Below, piece after piece: positions 5,876 through 7,191 of a stretch of DNA of 7,191 nucleotides (positions are counted from its first letter, which is position 1; the number at the start of each line of letters is the position of its first letter). The notes beneath the pieces are model-generated. The model was not told where the DNA came from, did no database searches, and saw only the letters and a program-made list of their open reading frames with translations. Source of the stretch: Faecalibacterium sp. UBA1360. Its GTDB lineage: Bacteria; Bacillota; Clostridia; Oscillospirales; Ruminococcaceae. Both the position numbers and the translations under genes were made by a program. Where the stretch lies: contig DBRU01000100.1 of assembly GCA_002306375.1 (NCBI GenBank), forward strand, positions 1-7,191, written 5' to 3'.

Positions 5876-5905
5876 TTGACATTGGCCCCCTTTTTGTCTT
5901 ATTCT
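5876..5905 (+). promoter_or_regulatory. Sigma-A type promoter of the alcohol/aldehyde dehydrogenase operon
   Basis: A perfect TTGACA (5876-5881) is followed after 18 bases by TATTCT (5900-5905), a weaker -10. The expected transcript start is near 5912. This is at or past the first ATG of the open frame (5911), which argues that translation starts further down at 5941. The weak -10 and the dyad upstream suggest a regulated promoter. Confidence 0.65.
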
Positions 5906-5926
5906 TTACCATGGCATCCAGAAGGG

Positions 5927-5932
5927 AAAGGA
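5927..5932 (+). promoter_or_regulatory. Ribosome binding site of the alcohol dehydrogenase
   Basis: AAAGGA lies eight bases before the ATG at 5941 within a purine-rich run (5922-5940). It favours the start at 5941 over the in-frame ATGs at 5911 (which would lie at the 5' end of the transcript) and 5932 (which overlaps this site). Confidence 0.6.
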
Positions 5933-5940
5933 TGAGAAGA

Positions 5941-7188
5941 ATGAACGTTGTCAAGAAGATCTGCTGCCGTGTGTTTCAGCTGGGCATGCGCATCGCGCTG
6001 CCTTTTTTGCCCTACCGTGAGCCCAAGCTCATCGACGGTGTGGGCGGCGTGCCCGCCGTGCTGCGCCGGCACGGCCTTGACTGCGTCATGCTGGTCACCG
6101 ACGCCGGCGTGCGGGGCCTGGGCCTGACCGCTCATCTGGAAGAGGAGCTCAAGGCCGCCGGCATCCGCTGCGTGGTCTATGACCGCACGGTGGCCAACCC
6201 CACCGTGGCCAATGTGGAGGAGGCCCGCGCCCTCTACCTGGAACAGGGCTGCCGGGGCCTCATCGCCTTTGGCGGCGGTTCCTCCATGGACTGCGCCAAG
6301 GCCGTGGGCGCCCGCATCGTGCGACCCAAAAAGCCGCTGCACAAGATGGAAGGCCTGTTGCAGGTCATGCGCCGTCTGCCGCTGCTCATCGCGGTGCCCA
6401 CCACCGCCGGCACCGGCAGCGAGACCACCCTGGCCGCCGTCATCACCGACGAGAAGATCCATCACAAATACCCCATCAACGATTTTTCGCTGATCCCCCA
6501 TTACGCGGTGCTGGACGCCGACGTGACCCTGAACCTGCCCCCGCAGCTGACGGCCACCACCGGCATGGACGCCCTGACCCACGCGGTGGAGGCCTACATC
6601 GGCCGGTCCACCACCAAGGGCACCCGCGCCGCCGCCGTCGAGGCCGTGCGCCTGATCTTCAACAACCTGCCCGAGGCCTACTACAACGGCCATAACCGGG
6701 AAGCCCGGGCCAACATGCTGCGGGCCGCCTACCTGGCGGGCACCGCCTTCACCAAGAGCTACGTGGGCTATGTCCACGCCGTGGCCCACAGCCTGGGCGG
6801 GCGCTACGGCATCGCCCACGGCCTGGCCAACAGCGTGCTGCTGCCCGTGGTGCTCAAGGCCTACGGCAGCGCGGCCTGGAAGAAGCTGGCCGAACTGGCC
6901 CGCGCCTCCGGCGTCAGCCGGGATACCAGCGACGAGGCGGCCGCCAAGGAGTTCATCGCCTACATCGACGCCATGAACGCGGCCATGGACATCCCCGAAA
7001 CGCTGCCCGGCATCCGCACCGAGGACATCCCTCAGCTGGCCCGCTACGCCGACCACGAGGCCAACCCGCTGTACCCGGTGCCCGTGCTGTGGGGCCCCGA
7101 CCGGCTGGAAGAAATGTACAAACAGGTTCAGGAGGTGTCCGCCCATGACGGAAATGGAGATCCAAGCCATTCTCAAGCGGCAGCGTGA
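5941..7188 (+). CDS. Iron-containing (group III) alcohol dehydrogenase
   Basis: A 415-residue NAD(P)-dependent enzyme that interconverts an alcohol and its aldehyde. Numbered from the ATG at 5941, the nucleotide-binding GGGSSMD is at 111-117 and PTTAGTGSE at 153-161. The divalent metal ligands correspond to D210 and H214 (MDALTHAVEAY), H279 (YVHAVAHSLGG) and H293 (IAHGLAN). The H279-to-H293 distance of 14 equals that of H263-H277 in E. coli FucO, and H283 matches the catalytic-site H267, so the active site looks intact. The N-terminus has a short basic, hydrophobic stretch of about 25 residues before the core begins at KLIDGVGG. The open frame extends upstream to an ATG at 5911, but the promoter position and the Shine-Dalgarno favour 5941. 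The last 44 bases overlap the next gene, a probable aldehyde dehydrogenase, so the two are translationally linked. The substrate is not predictable from sequence. Confidence 0.93.
   Translation: MNVVKKICCRVFQLGMRIALPFLPYREPKLIDGVGGVPAVLRRHGLDCVMLVTDAGVRGLGLTAHLEEELKAAGIRCVVYDRTVANPTVANVEEARALYLEQGCRGLIAFGGGSSMDCAKAVGARIVRPKKPLHKMEGLLQVMRRLPLLIAVPTTAGTGSETTLAAVITDEKIHHKYPINDFSLIPHYAVLDADVTLNLPPQLTATTGMDALTHAVEAYIGRSTTKGTRAAAVEAVRLIFNNLPEAYYNGHNREARANMLRAAYLAGTAFTKSYVGYVHAVAHSLGGRYGIAHGLANSVLLPVVLKAYGSAAWKKLAELARASGVSRDTSDEAAAKEFIAYIDAMNAAMDIPETLPGIRTEDIPQLARYADHEANPLYPVPVLWGPDRLEEMYKQVQEVSAHDGNGDPSHSQAAA
7130..7137 (+). promoter_or_regulatory. Strong ribosome binding site of the downstream aldehyde dehydrogenase
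   Basis: AGGAGGTG with seven bases to the ATG at 7145 is a full Shine-Dalgarno placed inside the end of the alcohol dehydrogenase gene. It fixes the start of the next gene. Confidence 0.85.
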
Positions 7189-7191
7189 GTA
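7145..7191 (+). CDS. Probable NAD-dependent aldehyde dehydrogenase, N-terminal fragment (runs off window)
   Basis: Only 15 complete codons are visible (MTEMEIQAILKRQRE, followed by the first two bases of a codon, TA, probably Tyr). The 'I..I...QR.YF' pattern is typical of the first helix of class 3-like aldehyde dehydrogenases, which oxidise aldehydes to acids and often sit next to alcohol dehydrogenases. The gene starts in another frame 44 bases before the alcohol dehydrogenase stop, behind a full Shine-Dalgarno. The family call rests on a very short stretch and on context, so it is moderate. Confidence 0.6.
   Translation, partial: MTEMEIQAILKRQRE

Noticed and set aside
5899..7176. A 425-codon minus-strand open frame antisense to the alcohol dehydrogenase
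   Set aside because: The plus strand has all catalytic motifs, promoter and ribosome site. The antisense frame is a by-product of GC-biased third positions.
1..7191. Defence system, CRISPR array, prophage or transposase
   Set aside because: No repeat-spacer pattern, no nuclease, integrase or transposase motifs were found. All large genes are recognisable housekeeping or metabolic families.

Overview
The window is a GC-rich chromosomal segment. Gene style and content (a Clostridia-type GlgA, a MepA-like MATE transporter, an Fe-ADH/ALDH pair, purine-rich Shine-Dalgarno sites and sigma-A type promoters) suggest a gut Firmicute of the Oscillospirales, of the Faecalibacterium/Gemmiger/Subdoligranulum kind. 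That placement is an inference, as no taxonomic marker is present. No tRNA, rRNA, CRISPR array, transposase or phage gene was seen.

Layout: (1) positions 2-580, plus strand, hold the C-terminal part of an FGGY-type carbohydrate kinase. It ends at a strong hairpin (611-659) that can terminate transcription from both sides. (2) Positions 677-1639, minus strand, encode an Rsm22-family ribosomal methyltransferase-like protein with an iron-sulfur type cysteine motif. (3) Positions 1640-1958 are non-coding. They hold a roughly 200-bp imperfect inverted repeat and the glgA terminator. (4) Positions 1959-3839, minus strand, encode glycogen synthase GlgA with a repetitive Ala/Lys/Pro/Glu-rich extension of about 137 residues. 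A perfect Shine-Dalgarno and ATG lie exactly where the ordinary enzyme would begin. Its own promoter and a dyad operator candidate lie at 3988-4029. (5) Positions 4094-5476, minus strand, encode a MATE efflux transporter with its own terminator and a near-consensus promoter. (6) Positions 5545-5843 are GC-rich and show no gene. (7) An AT-rich promoter/operator region (5844-5905) drives a plus-strand operon: an iron-type alcohol dehydrogenase (5941-7188) overlapped by the start of a probable aldehyde dehydrogenase (7145 to the window end).

The genes form at least four transcription units. The ADH/ALDH pair would act in sequence on an alcohol/aldehyde/acyl substrate. glgA stands alone here, without other glycogen genes beside it. 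Most of the window is ordinary housekeeping and metabolic content. The least ordinary items are the GlgA tail with its internal start, the palindromic element upstream of the Rsm22-family gene, and the two AT-rich dyads at promoters.
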